This document shows, piece by piece, positions 26,030 through 36,148 of a stretch of DNA of 64,000 nt. Under the pieces are notes generated by a model, which did no database searches, was not told the origin of the DNA, and saw only the letters and a list, made by a program, of their open reading frames with translations. The position numbers and the translations under genes were made by a program. Source of the DNA: Ahrensia sp. (GTDB lineage: Bacteria; Pseudomonadota; Alphaproteobacteria; Rhizobiales; Rhizobiaceae). Positions within the stretch are counted from its first letter, which is position 1, and every line of letters begins with the position of its first letter. Location: assembly GCA_002706335.1 (NCBI GenBank), contig PAKZ01000035.1:62001-126000 (forward strand). Direction: 5' to 3'.

Positions 26030-27187
26030 TTAGGTGTCGGCCTGGTTCCAGCCTTTTTTCCGGATCTCGGCATCGTGTTCGCCGAGTTTCGGCGACGGGC
26101 GGTCCGACACGGGCGGGGGTGCGCCCTCGAAATTGATCGGGGTACGCAGGCCGGGAACGCCGTCAGGCGCGATTTGCATGCCGCGATGGACGATCTGCGG
26201 ATCGGCGAGCACGTCTTCGACCGTATTGATCGGCCCGGCCGGGACGACGGCCTTTTCCAGCGCCGCGAGAAGATCGTCGCGGGTCCACTCTCTCGTCCTG
26301 TCGCTCAGCAGAGCGGTCAGCGCATCGCGGTGTTCGACGCGCGCGGCATTGGTCGTAAAGCGCGGATCGGCGGCGAAACCGTCGAGCCCGAGGACCCGGC
26401 ACAGCCGCGCAAACTGGCCGTCATTGCCGACGGCGACGATCAGCCAGCCATTGGCGGTCCGGAATGTCTGATAGGGCGCGATATTGGGATGCGCATTGCC
26501 AAGCCGATGCGGCGCGACGCCCGAGGCGAGATAGTTCATCGCCTGATTGGCAAGCACACCGGTCATGCTGTCGAGCAGCGCCATGTCGACATGCTTGCCC
26601 TCTCCTGTCCGGTCCCGTTCGGCGAGTGCCGCCTGGACGGCGATAACGCCGTAAAGCCCGGTGAAGATGTCCGCGAAGGCGACGCCGATCTTTTGCGGTT
26701 CGCCGGCCGGATCGCCGGTCAGGTCCATGATCCCGCTCATGCCCTGTATGAGGAAATCGTAGCCCGCGCGCGACGCATAGGGCCCGTCCTGGCCGAAGCC
26801 TGTGACGGAGCAGTAGACGAGGCCGGGATTGGTCACGGACAGGCTCGCATAATCGAGGCCGAACTTCGCGAGCCCACCCACCTTGAAATTCTCGATGACG
26901 ACATCCGCCTCGGCGGCGAGGCCGCGCACCATGTCGAGGTCGTCGGCATTCCGGAAATCGGCGATCACGGACCTCTTCCCGCGATTGCAGGCGTGAAAAT
27001 AGGCAGCCGATTTTTCGCCGTCACGCTCGATGAAGGGCGGGCCCCACTGGCGCGTATCGTCGCCCTGCGGGCTCTCCACCTTGATGACGTCGGCGCCGAG
27101 ATCGGCAAGCGTCTGGCCGATCCATGGGCCGGCCAGGATGCGTGCCAGTTCCAGGACGCGAAGACCCTCGAGCGGTGCCTTGCTCAT
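26030..27187 (-). CDS. CoA-transferase, CaiB/BaiF (class III) family
   Basis: 385 residues. The N-terminal LEGLRVLELARILAGPWIGQ and LADLGADVIKVESPQGDD are family hallmarks, and the aspartate expected to form the acyl-enzyme intermediate lies in ALLDSMTG near 170. It moves CoA between carboxylic acids. The ATG chosen gives MSKAPLEGL; the longer frame adds a non-homologous 29 residues. It faces the transporter operon tail to tail, 37 bases away, and may activate a carboxylate released by that pathway. Confidence 0.88.
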   Translation of the reverse strand: MSKAPLEGLRVLELARILAGPWIGQTLADLGADVIKVESPQGDDTRQWGPPFIERDGEKSAAYFHACNRGKRSVIADFRNADDLDMVRGLAAEADVVIENFKVGGLAKFGLDYASLSVTNPGLVYCSVTGFGQDGPYASRAGYDFLIQGMSGIMDLTGDPAGEPQKIGVAFADIFTGLYGVIAVQAALAERDRTGEGKHVDMALLDSMTGVLANQAMNYLASGVAPHRLGNAHPNIAPYQTFRTANGWLIVAVGNDGQFARLCRVLGLDGFAADPRFTTNAARVEHRDALTALLSDRTREWTRDDLLAALEKAVVPAGPINTVEDVLADPQIVHRGMQIAPDGVPGLRTPINFEGAPPPVSDRPSPKLGEHDAEIRKKGWNQADT

Positions 27188-27335
27188 CGGAAGTCCTGTA
27201 TTTGGCTGTGGAAAATTTCGAGGATCCGCATGCGGCGCATCATGTAAGACTTCGCTTCGACAATGGTGCGCCATGCATGTCGCGCCGGCTCCGTGATGTC
27301 CAGCGTCACGGCGCGATTATCGGCGTTGCCGCAAC

Positions 27336-30038
27336 CTAACGGGCAAGCCGAAAACCCTGCACGGTCTTCTCGCGGCGCTTCGGATCGCGCCAGCGTTCCT
27401 CCCGGACGAACTCGATCAATTCGTCGGACGGCATGGGCACCGCGAAGGCATATCCCTGTAGCGTGTCGCAGCCAAGATCGCGCAGAATTGCGGCGTGCTC
27501 CGCCGTCTCCACCCCTTCGGCAATGACCTTGATGCCAAGCGCCTGACCAATCTCGATGATCGAGGCGACGAGGCGACGCTGGCTATCCGAACCGATGATA
27601 GGCGTGATCAATCGCCTGTCGATTTTCAGCCGGGTCGGGCGCAGATTTATAAGACTGATGATCGAGGCGTAGCCCGTGCCGAAATCGTCTATTTCTATAT
27701 CGATCCCGAGCGTTTCGAGACGCTCGATATTGCCCGCGATCACCTCATTGCCCTCGTCGAGGAAGATCGACTCGAGCAGTTCGAAAGACACCGTTCCCGG
27801 TTCGATGGGAAGACCGTTAAGGTGGCTTATGAGGTCGGGATCGTGCAACTGGCCGGCCGAGACATTGACCGACATTTTCGGGATCGAGATGCCTGCCGCC
27901 TTCCAGCGGGTCGACTGCCACAGGGTCTGTTCGAGAACGGTACGGTCCAGAAGCGGCGCGACATTCAGCTCGTCCGCGATCTTTAGGAAGCTGTCGGGTG
28001 CCAGCACACCTTCCGTGGGATGCGCCCAGCGGGCGAGCGCCTCGACCCCGACGATCTCGAGCGTCCGGGCATCGAACTGAGGCTGGAAATAGGGCAGGAA
28101 TTCCTGCCGCTCGAGCCCGCTGAGGATGTCGTCGGCCACGCGCTTGTTGCGCACGATTTCGGCTTTCAGCGCCTCGGAGAAGAACTCGAAACGATTGCGG
28201 CCATTGCTCTTGGCCCTGTAGAGCGCGATGTCGGCATCGATGAGCAGGCGCTGGCCATATTCGCTTTCGCCCGCATCCGCCTGCGCCACGCCAATCGACA
28301 CCCCGAAACGGCACTCATGGTTCTCGTAAGGCACCGGCTGGCGCATCTGCTCGACAATGCGGATGGCCAGGGAAGACAATTGCTGCTCATCCGTCGGCGA
28401 CGTGATGGCGATTACGAATTCGTCGCCGCCGATCCGGGCGACGAAATCGTCGGAACGGGTATTCGCCTTCAGGATCGAGGCCGCGTGGACCAGCATGGCG
28501 TCGCCGGCGGCGTGACCCAGCGTGTCATTGATATGCTTGAAGCGGTCGAGATCGATATGCAGAAGCGCCGTGATCGTACGCCCGGCGCGGCCGTTGAGAA
28601 GCTGCTCGTCCAGGAAGCGCCGGTTCGGCAGACCGGTCAGGCTGTCATGAAGCGAATTGCGCTCCATCTGGGCGCGCGCATCCTCAAGTTCGCGGTTGCG
28701 GAACTCCGCATTGCGTTTGGCCGCCATCAGATGGGTTTTGAGCTGGATATCCGACGATACGTCCCAGTTGACGCCGACAATGTATCGCTGACCGTCGAGA
28801 TCGTTGTGAACCGCGCCGATCGCCCTGATCCAGCGGGTCATTCCGTCGGCAATGACCCGGAATTCCGAGTTGTAGGTGTTGCCGGTGGAGATGGCCTCGG
28901 CGAACTCCTCCTCCGCTCGTTTCTTGTCATCGGGATGAAGGACAGCCGACCAATAGTCGTATCGTGAAGGATCGACACCCTCGGGAACGCCGTAGAGTTC
29001 CTTCATGCGATTGTCCCATTTCATCTCGGACGTATCGAGATTGAGCTCCCAGATGCCGATCTTCGACGTATCCAGGGCAAGCTTCAGCCGTTGCGAAAGC
29101 TTCTGCATCTCGTTCTGGCGCCGACCGAGTTCGCGGATATACGCGCGGCGCTGGTCGTAGAGCAGACCGGCGATCGAAATCGGCAGTATGACGAGAAGGC
29201 CTGCTGTGAGGATAATGGACCGAAATCCCCACGCATTCTGGGGCGTTCCGGACCATCCCTCCCGAGGAACGGCGGCAATGCGCCAGCTACCTGACGGCAA
29301 AGTTATGTTCGCGAGAACCGGATCCTCATTGAAGACACCGGGCCGCCCGTAGAAGACCGTTCTGTCGGTCGAAAGCGAGTCGCGGCCGGCGATGGCTACT
29401 TCGATGGAACTGTCCGGGTCGAGTAGACCGCTATCCTTGTACAGCGATTCAACATCGACCACGGCGGAAACCAGGCCCCAAAGACGCTCGGAGCCGTCTT
29501 CCGCTTCCGTAAAAACGGGAAAACGCCCGATGAAGCCCTGCCCGCCCTGCAGCAGATTGACTGGTCCGGCAAGCACCATGTGCCGGGATTCCACCGCCCG
29601 AAGCGCCGCATCGCGCTGTTCTTCGTTGTCGCGGTAGTTGAGCCCGATCGCCTTTTCATTGCCCTCGATCGGATACATCAGGCGAACTACAAGGTCCGGA
29701 GCCGCGGCGATGTTGCGCAACTGCGAGCGGTTTCGGAGCAGGGCGGAGGCGACGCGGCTGAAACGCGCCTGATTCATCTCGGGCTCCGCGGCGATAACAG
29801 CCACGAGGCCCCTGACCAGTTGGAGATTGCTGTTTATGTTGCCTTCCAGCCTGGCGCGGAGCACGCCGAGCTCTTCGCTCACATCGGCGCGCTGCCGCTG
29901 ATCGTGCACCAGCCGGTTCTGATATTCGGCGAAAAGCCCCATGACGATGGTCACGGCGAGCGCGATACCGATAGCGACAACGCTCGGCCTGAGTATAGAT
30001 CGATCGATTTTCAGTCGGCTAACGGAAAATCCCGCCAT
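27336..30038 (-). CDS. Membrane c-di-GMP protein: CHASE-PAS-GGDEF-EAL
   Basis: About 900 residues. The start MAGFSVSRLKID has AAGGATG before it; a TTG start further out would add 28 residues. A first membrane helix is followed by a periplasmic CHASE domain (about 40-250), a second membrane helix (SIILTAGLLVILPISIAGLL), a PAS domain (about 310-430), a GGDEF domain with intact GGDEF in ARIGGDEFVIAI, and an EAL domain with EALARW, NVSAGQL, DDFGTGYAS, LKIDRRLI and AEGVET. Both enzymatic halves look competent, so it may synthesise or degrade c-di-GMP depending on signal. It is flanked by unrelated genes and probably monocistronic. Confidence 0.92.
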   Translation of the reverse strand: MAGFSVSRLKIDRSILRPSVVAIGIALAVTIVMGLFAEYQNRLVHDQRQRADVSEELGVLRARLEGNINSNLQLVRGLVAVIAAEPEMNQARFSRVASALLRNRSQLRNIAAAPDLVVRLMYPIEGNEKAIGLNYRDNEEQRDAALRAVESRHMVLAGPVNLLQGGQGFIGRFPVFTEAEDGSERLWGLVSAVVDVESLYKDSGLLDPDSSIEVAIAGRDSLSTDRTVFYGRPGVFNEDPVLANITLPSGSWRIAAVPREGWSGTPQNAWGFRSIILTAGLLVILPISIAGLLYDQRRAYIRELGRRQNEMQKLSQRLKLALDTSKIGIWELNLDTSEMKWDNRMKELYGVPEGVDPSRYDYWSAVLHPDDKKRAEEEFAEAISTGNTYNSEFRVIADGMTRWIRAIGAVHNDLDGQRYIVGVNWDVSSDIQLKTHLMAAKRNAEFRNRELEDARAQMERNSLHDSLTGLPNRRFLDEQLLNGRAGRTITALLHIDLDRFKHINDTLGHAAGDAMLVHAASILKANTRSDDFVARIGGDEFVIAITSPTDEQQLSSLAIRIVEQMRQPVPYENHECRFGVSIGVAQADAGESEYGQRLLIDADIALYRAKSNGRNRFEFFSEALKAEIVRNKRVADDILSGLERQEFLPYFQPQFDARTLEIVGVEALARWAHPTEGVLAPDSFLKIADELNVAPLLDRTVLEQTLWQSTRWKAAGISIPKMSVNVSAGQLHDPDLISHLNGLPIEPGTVSFELLESIFLDEGNEVIAGNIERLETLGIDIEIDDFGTGYASIISLINLRPTRLKIDRRLITPIIGSDSQRRLVASIIEIGQALGIKVIAEGVETAEHAAILRDLGCDTLQGYAFAVPMPSDELIEFVREERWRDPKRREKTVQGFRLAR

Positions 30039-30211
30039 GGCATCCTTGCACAGTTTCGCTTCCCGCGCGCGCCCAAGGGCATCGCGCGATCCGGAGTCAT
30101 CCCGCGCAAGCTTAGACGCCAAGTCGAAACAAATGCCTAAGACAGGATGCTAATAGCCGATCGCGTCCCGGATGGCCCGGATCTCGCGGCTCTTGCGGCC
30201 CGAAGATCAGC

Positions 30212-31492
30212 CTATCGCTTGTGCCGCCGGTTCACATGCCGCGGACGCCCGGGAAGCGAAAGTGCCGTATCCTGCCGGTCGCGCCGGGCCACGACATTGC
30301 CCTTGGAGACAACGAGCAGGCGCTCGGGCCTCAACCGGATTGCCTCGATCGGATCGCCCGCGTCGAGTACGACCAGGCTCGCTCGCTTGCCCTTTTCCAG
30401 GCCGTAATCGTCGAACCCCATGATCTTCGCCGTCTCGGTCGTTACCATGTCGAAGCAGCGGCGCATATCCGCCGGGCTGGTCATCTGCGCCACATGCAGC
30501 CCCATGAAGGCGACATCGAGCATGTCGGCGGTGCCGAGCGGGTACCAGGGATCGAGCACGCAATCCTGCCCCCAGGCGACCGTGATTCCGTATTTCAGCA
30601 TCTCCGGCACGCGTGTCAGACCGCGCCGCTTCGGATAGGCGTCGTGCCGTCCCTGGATGGTGATGTTGATCAGCGGATTGGGAATGGCCGAGACCTGCGC
30701 CTCCGCCATCAGCGGCAGGAGCTTCGAGACATAATAATTGTCCATCGAATGCATCGAGGTGAGATGCGATCCGTTCACCCGCCCCTGCAGGCCAAGCCGT
30801 TGCGTTTCGTAGGCGAGCTGCTCGACATGGCGCGACATCGGATCGTCGGTCTCGTCGCAATGCAGGTCGCCCCTGAGTCCCCGCTCCGCTGCGATCTCGC
30901 AGAGTTCTGTCACCGACCGGCGGCCGTCGTCCATGGTTCGCTCGAAATGCGGAATGCCGCCGACCACGTCGACGCCCATGTCAAGCGCCTGCAGCGTCAG
31001 TTCGCGGGCCTTCGGCGCGCGGTAGAACCCGTCCTGCGGAAAGGCGACGATCTGAAGGTCGAGATAGGGTTTGACGATGTCCCGGACCGCCAGCAAGCCG
31101 CGCACGCCGGTCATCGCGTGGTCGTCGGACGTGTCGACATGGCTGCGCACGGCAAGCAGCCCCATCGAGACCGCCCAGTCGCAATAGGCAAGCGCACGCT
31201 CGATCACTGCCTCTTCGGTTAGAAGCGGCTTCAATTCGCCCCAAAGCGCAATGCCTTCCAGCAGCGTGCCGCTCTCATTGATGCGCGGCAGCCCATAGGA
31301 CAGCGTCGCATCCATATGGAAATGGGGATCGATGAAGGGCGGCGAGACAAGATTGCCGGAAATATCGATCGTCTCGCCAGCCTCGGCTGCGATGCCTGGC
31401 TCGATCGCGGCGATCGTGTCGCCGGAAATCCCGATATCCGAGGCGGTTCCGTCAGGCAGGACGCCGCCCTTGAGCAGCAGGTCGAAACTCAT
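30212..31492 (-). CDS. Amidohydrolase, cytosine-deaminase-like
   Basis: 426 residues. Metal and catalytic residues appear in order: HFHMDATLS (HxH), HCDETDD (His and the catalytic Glu region), HLTSMHSMDNY and WGQDCVLDPWYP (final Asp). This pattern is that of cytosine deaminases and related N-heterocycle hydrolases. The C-terminus is unusually basic (RPRHVNRRHKR). The ATG chosen overlaps the permease stop (ATGA), so it is co-translated with the nucleoside-type importer and probably deaminates an imported base. Confidence 0.87.
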   Translation of the reverse strand: MSFDLLLKGGVLPDGTASDIGISGDTIAAIEPGIAAEAGETIDISGNLVSPPFIDPHFHMDATLSYGLPRINESGTLLEGIALWGELKPLLTEEAVIERALAYCDWAVSMGLLAVRSHVDTSDDHAMTGVRGLLAVRDIVKPYLDLQIVAFPQDGFYRAPKARELTLQALDMGVDVVGGIPHFERTMDDGRRSVTELCEIAAERGLRGDLHCDETDDPMSRHVEQLAYETQRLGLQGRVNGSHLTSMHSMDNYYVSKLLPLMAEAQVSAIPNPLINITIQGRHDAYPKRRGLTRVPEMLKYGITVAWGQDCVLDPWYPLGTADMLDVAFMGLHVAQMTSPADMRRCFDMVTTETAKIMGFDDYGLEKGKRASLVVLDAGDPIEAIRLRPERLLVVSKGNVVARRDRQDTALSLPGRPRHVNRRHKR

Positions 31493-32430
31493 CTCTCGCC
31501 TTTCTGGTAGGGCACCATCAGCGCCTTGGGATAGGTCGCGCGACGGGCGACCACGATCAGTGCCAGGATCGACAGCACGTAAGGCAACATCAGGAAGATC
31601 TGGTAGGGGATCACTCCACCGGTCACCTGCTGCAGCCGCACCTGATAGGCGTCGAAGGCCGCGAACAGGATTGCGCCGATCAGCGCCTTGCCGGGCCGCC
31701 ACGAGCCAAACACGACCAGCGCGATGCAGATCCAGCCGCGCCCGTTTATCATCTCGAAGAAGAAAGAATTGAAGGCGCTCATCGTCAGGAACGCGCCGCC
31801 CACGGCCATCAGCGCCGAACCGGCGGCGACCGCGCCCATGCGCATCGCCGTGACACTGATCCCCTGCGCCTCGACCGCCGACGGGTTCTCGCCGACGGCG
31901 CGCACCGCAAGCCCGACCGGCGTTCGGTAGAGGACCCAGGCGACGAGCGCGACAGTGACATAGGCGAGATAGGTCAGCGGCGTCTGGTTGAACAGCGCCG
32001 GCCCGATCAGCGGGATCTCAGACAGGCCGGGGATCGCGAAGGGCTGGAAAGGCTCAATCTTCGGCGGCGACGTCACCTCCGGCAGCGAGACGCGGTAGGT
32101 GTAATAGGTCAGGCTCGTCGCCAGCAGCGTGATGCCGATGCCGGTGACGTGCTGCGACAGGCCGAGCGGTACGGTCAGGAACCCGTGCAGCAGCCCGAAG
32201 GCGACGCCTGTCAGCGCCGCCACGGCAACGCCCAGCCATAGATCGCCGCCCGCATAGACCGTGATCCAGCCGGCAAAGGCGCCGGCTGTCATGATCCCCT
32301 CGATGCCAAGATTGAGGACGCCCGCCCGTTCGCAAATCAATTCGCCCATCGTCGCGAAGATCAGCGGCGAGGCAATCCGGATCGCCGCCACCCAGAAGCT
32401 TGTCGTCAGAAGAATGTCGAAAGCTTCCAT
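31489..32430 (-). CDS. Nucleoside-type ABC permease (second permease)
   Basis: 313 residues with eight to ten hydrophobic segments, belonging to the branched-chain amino acid/ribose/nucleoside permease group. LICERAGVLNLGIEGIMTAGAFAG-type wording early in the protein is the hallmark of the second permease of BMP-family importers (NupQ/YufQ type). The start ATG has GTGGAGGTA upstream; a GTG 12 bases earlier overlaps the previous gene. It lies third in the operon. Confidence 0.9.
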   Translation of the reverse strand: MEAFDILLTTSFWVAAIRIASPLIFATMGELICERAGVLNLGIEGIMTAGAFAGWITVYAGGDLWLGVAVAALTGVAFGLLHGFLTVPLGLSQHVTGIGITLLATSLTYYTYRVSLPEVTSPPKIEPFQPFAIPGLSEIPLIGPALFNQTPLTYLAYVTVALVAWVLYRTPVGLAVRAVGENPSAVEAQGISVTAMRMGAVAAGSALMAVGGAFLTMSAFNSFFFEMINGRGWICIALVVFGSWRPGKALIGAILFAAFDAYQVRLQQVTGGVIPYQIFLMLPYVLSILALIVVARRATYPKALMVPYQKGER

Positions 32431-32432
32431 CG

Positions 32433-33482
32433 CTACCTCCACTTGATCCGGTAGCGGGTCAGCATGATCGCGGTGACCATCGTCAAGAGCGCGGTCGCCA
32501 CCATCACCTGGGCAATGTAACTGGGCACGCCGGCAGACCGGCTCATCGCATCAGCGCCGACGAAAATGCCGGCGACGAAGATCGCAGACGCCACGACGCC
32601 CAGCGGATTGAGCATTGCCAGCATGGCGACGACGATACCCGTGTAGCCGAAGCCCGGCGACAGATCGAGCGTCAGGTTGCCTTTCAATCCGGCAACCTCG
32701 GAAAAGCCGGCCAGCGCCGCCAGCCCGCCCGACAAAAGCGCGGTCTTCATCAGCACGCGGTTAACCGGGATGCCGGCGAAACGCGCCGCCTCGGCATTGT
32801 TGCCCACCGCGCGCATCTCGTAGCCAAGCGTCGTCTTCTTCATGACAACCCACATGATCACCGCGCTCGCCACCGCGATGACGAAACCGAAATGCAGCCG
32901 CTTGCCCTGGATCAGGCGCGGCAATTGCGCATCGGCGATAACCCGTTTCGACTGCGGCCAGCCAAGCCCCATCGGGTCTTTGAGCGCACCTTCCAGCAAC
33001 ATCGAAACGAACAGGATGATGATGAAATTCAGGAGCAGCGTCGTCACCACCTCGTCGACGCCGAACCGGACCTTGAGCACCGCCGGGCCGAGCAGCAGCA
33101 GCGCGCCGGCCAGCATGGCGCAGATCATGATTAGCGGGATCAGTGCCGGCGCCGGCATGGCCACCGCTCCCGTACCGAGAACGACGGTCACGACCGCGCC
33201 GATATAAAGCTGCGCCTCGGCGCCGATGTTCCAGAGCTTGGCGCGGAAGGCGACGGCTACGGCGAGACCGGTGAAGATCAGAGGCGTCGCGCGCGTCAGC
33301 GTTTCCAGCAGCGCGAATTGCGAGCCGGCCGCACCCTTGGCGACCAGCCAGAACGTGTTGAACGGCGAAGCTCCGGCGATCAGTACCAGAAGCGAGGCGA
33401 TCACGATTGTCGCAAGGATCGCGCCGATCGGATAGAGCAGCGTTACCGCCAGGCCGGGCGCGGGTTTCGGTTCAAGCCGCAT
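32433..33482 (-). CDS. Nucleoside-type ABC permease (first permease)
   Basis: 349 residues with about eight to ten hydrophobic segments. The central IFTGLAVAVAFRAKLWNIGAEAQ is the signature of NupP/YufP-type permeases. The ATG at 33482 makes an 11-base overlap with the ATPase gene; the alternative start is a TTG. It pairs with the second permease encoded next. Confidence 0.9.
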   Translation of the reverse strand: MRLEPKPAPGLAVTLLYPIGAILATIVIASLLVLIAGASPFNTFWLVAKGAAGSQFALLETLTRATPLIFTGLAVAVAFRAKLWNIGAEAQLYIGAVVTVVLGTGAVAMPAPALIPLIMICAMLAGALLLLGPAVLKVRFGVDEVVTTLLLNFIIILFVSMLLEGALKDPMGLGWPQSKRVIADAQLPRLIQGKRLHFGFVIAVASAVIMWVVMKKTTLGYEMRAVGNNAEAARFAGIPVNRVLMKTALLSGGLAALAGFSEVAGLKGNLTLDLSPGFGYTGIVVAMLAMLNPLGVVASAIFVAGIFVGADAMSRSAGVPSYIAQVMVATALLTMVTAIMLTRYRIKWR

Positions 33483-35025
33483 CGGGCGCCTCCTCGACAA
33501 AGCCGTGCCCGGCCATGCGTTCGCCGATCTCGCGCACCGACAACTCGCCGCGTTTCGAGGGCGGCGACAGGCGGCCTTTCGAGATCACCACGATCCGGTC
33601 CGCCAGCGCCAGCACCTCGTCGAGATCTTCCGAGATCAGCAGGATGGCCGCGCCGCGATTGCGCGCTTCAAGCAGCTTGGTGTGGACATAGGCGACCGCG
33701 CCGACATCGAGGCCGCGTGTCGGCTGATTGGCGAGGATCACCTGCGGCTCCCCGTCGAAGGCGCGGCCAAGGATCAGCTTCTGCATATTGCCGCCGGACA
33801 GCAGCCGCACCCGCGCATTGGGTGACGGGCATTTGACGTCATAGTCCCGGATGATCGCCTCGGCGAAGGTTTCCGCGGCCTTCCAGTCGAGAAACCCCAT
33901 CCGGCTGAAACGCGGCGAGCGATAGGCTTCGGAGATCACGTTTTCGGTGACGCTCATATCGCCGATCATGCCGGTCGCGTGGCGGTCTTCGGGAATGCGG
34001 CCGATCCTGTGCGCCAGTGCCGTGCGCGCCGACCAGTCCCTGACAGCCTCGCCGCGAATGCGAATGGTGCCGCTTTCGGGCTTAAGCGTTCCGGCAATCA
34101 GCGCCGCCAGGGCCGCCTGGCCGTTGCCCGAAACACCTGCGAGCCCGGTAATCTCCCCTTCGCGGAGGGCAAGGTCGATGGCTTCGAGGGGAGCGCCACC
34201 GGCCCGTCCCACGGTCGAGACACCGGCAAGTTCGATCACGGTATCGCCCGGCGAATGCTCGACGACCTCCGGTTCCCGGATCGTTTCGCCAACCATCAGC
34301 GCCGCCAGCTCGCCGCGATCCGTGTCGGCCGTCCGGCGCTCGCCGGAAATCCTGCCTGACCGCAAAACGAGTACGCGGTCGCTGACCGCCATGACCTCGT
34401 TCAGCTTGTGGGAAATGAAGATGATCGACAGGCCCGTCGCGACAAGTTTCTTCAGCGTCGCGAAGAGAGCCTCGGTCTCAAGCGGCGTCAACACCGCTGT
34501 CGGCTCGTCGAGGATCAGCACGCGGGCGTCGCGGTAAAGCGCCTTGAGAATTTCCACCCGCTGTCGCTCGCCAACGGACAAATCCGAGACAAGCGCGCTC
34601 GCGCGGACCTCAAGGCCAAAATCCCGCGACAACTCCTCGATCCGCGCCAGCGCCCTGCCCCGGTCGAACCGTGGCGCGAACAGCGTCTGCGTGCCAAGCG
34701 CGATATTCTCCAGCACCGTCATCTGGTCGGCCAGCGTGAAGTGCTGATGCACCATGCCGATGCCGGCGGCGAGCGCGGCGTTCGGCTCGCCCGGCGGCAG
34801 CGCCCTGCCGAAGGCTTCGACAGTTCCCTCGTCGGCCACGTAATGACCGAACAATATGTTCATCAGGGTCGTCTTGCCGGCTCCGTTCTCGCCGAGCAGC
34901 GCGATCACCTCGCCGCGCTTCAGCTCGAAGGATACGGAATCGTTCGCCGTCAGCGGCCCGAAACGCTTTGTGATGTTGGAGAGGCGAAGAACGGTCTCCG
35001 CCTCTCCGCCCCCCTGTGAGCCCAT
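33472..35025 (-). CDS. Double ABC ATPase of nucleoside-type importer
   Basis: 517 residues with two tandem ABC domains, as in RbsA/NupO. Domain 1: Walker A GENGAGKTT, signature LSVGERQRVEILKAL, Walker B LILDEPTAVLTP. Domain 2: the Walker A position reads GVSGNGQAALAAL, lacking the GK[ST], which is the usual degeneration in this family; signature LLSGGNMQKLILGRAF. One ATG overlaps the binding-protein stop by one base. Confidence 0.92.
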   Translation of the reverse strand: MGSQGGGEAETVLRLSNITKRFGPLTANDSVSFELKRGEVIALLGENGAGKTTLMNILFGHYVADEGTVEAFGRALPPGEPNAALAAGIGMVHQHFTLADQMTVLENIALGTQTLFAPRFDRGRALARIEELSRDFGLEVRASALVSDLSVGERQRVEILKALYRDARVLILDEPTAVLTPLETEALFATLKKLVATGLSIIFISHKLNEVMAVSDRVLVLRSGRISGERRTADTDRGELAALMVGETIREPEVVEHSPGDTVIELAGVSTVGRAGGAPLEAIDLALREGEITGLAGVSGNGQAALAALIAGTLKPESGTIRIRGEAVRDWSARTALAHRIGRIPEDRHATGMIGDMSVTENVISEAYRSPRFSRMGFLDWKAAETFAEAIIRDYDVKCPSPNARVRLLSGGNMQKLILGRAFDGEPQVILANQPTRGLDVGAVAYVHTKLLEARNRGAAILLISEDLDEVLALADRIVVISKGRLSPPSKRGELSVREIGERMAGHGFVEEAPDAA

Positions 35026-36047
35026 CAGCTCGATTTCGGCTCTTCGTCGTTGATCTCGACGATAAAGTCACCGGCCTTGATCGCCGCTTCCTTCTCGGCG
35101 ACGAGGTCGAACGCCTCCTGCGGCACCTTTCCTTCGAAAGTGCCGAGCGGCGCCAGCGAGCAGCCGCCTTCCTTCATGAAGGAATAGACGCCGTAATTCT
35201 CGGCCTTGAACTCGCCCGCCTTCACCTTGGCAATGGCCGCATCAAGCGTCGGCTCGAAATGCCACAGCGCCGAAGCGACGACCGTGTCTGGATAGTCGGG
35301 CTGTGTGTCGATGACATTGCCGATCGCCAGAATACCCTTCTCCTTGGCCGCGTCGGAAACGCCGAAGCGCTCGGCATACATGATGTCCGCGCCTGCATCG
35401 ATCTGCGCGAAGGCGGTTTCCTTCGCCTTGGGAGGGTCGAACCACGAGCCGATGAAGGCGACCTGGAAGGTTGTGTCCGGCGCCATCTCCTTCACGCCGG
35501 CCATGAAGGCGTGCATCAGCCGGTTCACTTCCGGGATCGGAAAGCCGCCTACCATGCCGATATTCTTGGATTTTGTCATCGCGCCAGCGATGATGCCGGA
35601 GAGATAGGATGCATCCTGAATGTAGTTGTCGAACACCGCGAGGTTCGGCGTATCTTCCTGCGGCAGGAAGGACGAGCCCATCAAGTAAGCCGTGTCGGGA
35701 TAGTCGCGCGCCACCTGGCGGGCGGCTTCCTCGACAGCGAAGATCTCGCCTACGATCAGATCGTGTCCGGCTTCTGAATATTCGCGCATGACGCGCTCAT
35801 AATCGCTGTTCGACGTGTTTTCGGAAAAGACGTATTCGATCTCGCCGCGCTCGGCGGCGGCGTTGGCCGCGATATGGATCCGGCTTACCCACTGCTGTTC
35901 GACCGGCACGGTGTAGATCGCCGCGACCTTGAGCTTTTCCTGGGCGCTTGCCCGACCGACCAGGGCCGGCATGGCGAGAACGGATGCACCCGCGGCGCCG
36001 GCCTGAAGCAGCCTGCGGCGGGTTGTGGTGAAGGACTTGTTGGACAT
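35025..36047 (-). CDS. BMP-family binding protein with Tat signal
   Basis: 340 residues. The signal region MSNKSFTTTRRRLLQAGAAG continues with ASVLAMPALVGRASA: a twin-arginine motif, hydrophobic stretch and AxA cleavage site, so it should be exported folded. There is no lipobox cysteine, unlike PnrA-type lipoproteins. The mature domain EKLKVAAIYTVPVEQQWV and the later NIGMVGGFPIPEVNRLMHAF are of the basic-membrane-protein family that binds purine nucleosides or related heterocycles. AGGAG precedes the ATG. It is the first gene of the importer-deaminase operon. Confidence 0.9.
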   Translation of the reverse strand: MSNKSFTTTRRRLLQAGAAGASVLAMPALVGRASAQEKLKVAAIYTVPVEQQWVSRIHIAANAAAERGEIEYVFSENTSNSDYERVMREYSEAGHDLIVGEIFAVEEAARQVARDYPDTAYLMGSSFLPQEDTPNLAVFDNYIQDASYLSGIIAGAMTKSKNIGMVGGFPIPEVNRLMHAFMAGVKEMAPDTTFQVAFIGSWFDPPKAKETAFAQIDAGADIMYAERFGVSDAAKEKGILAIGNVIDTQPDYPDTVVASALWHFEPTLDAAIAKVKAGEFKAENYGVYSFMKEGGCSLAPLGTFEGKVPQEAFDLVAEKEAAIKAGDFIVEINDEEPKSS

Positions 36048-36148
36048 TGCGCGCACTCCTGTCTGTATGGAAATCCGGTAACCCGCCAATTTTTTGATCA
36101 GATGGTAAAACGAGTTCAAAAAAACGGCAAGAGGGGTGGCGGAATTGC

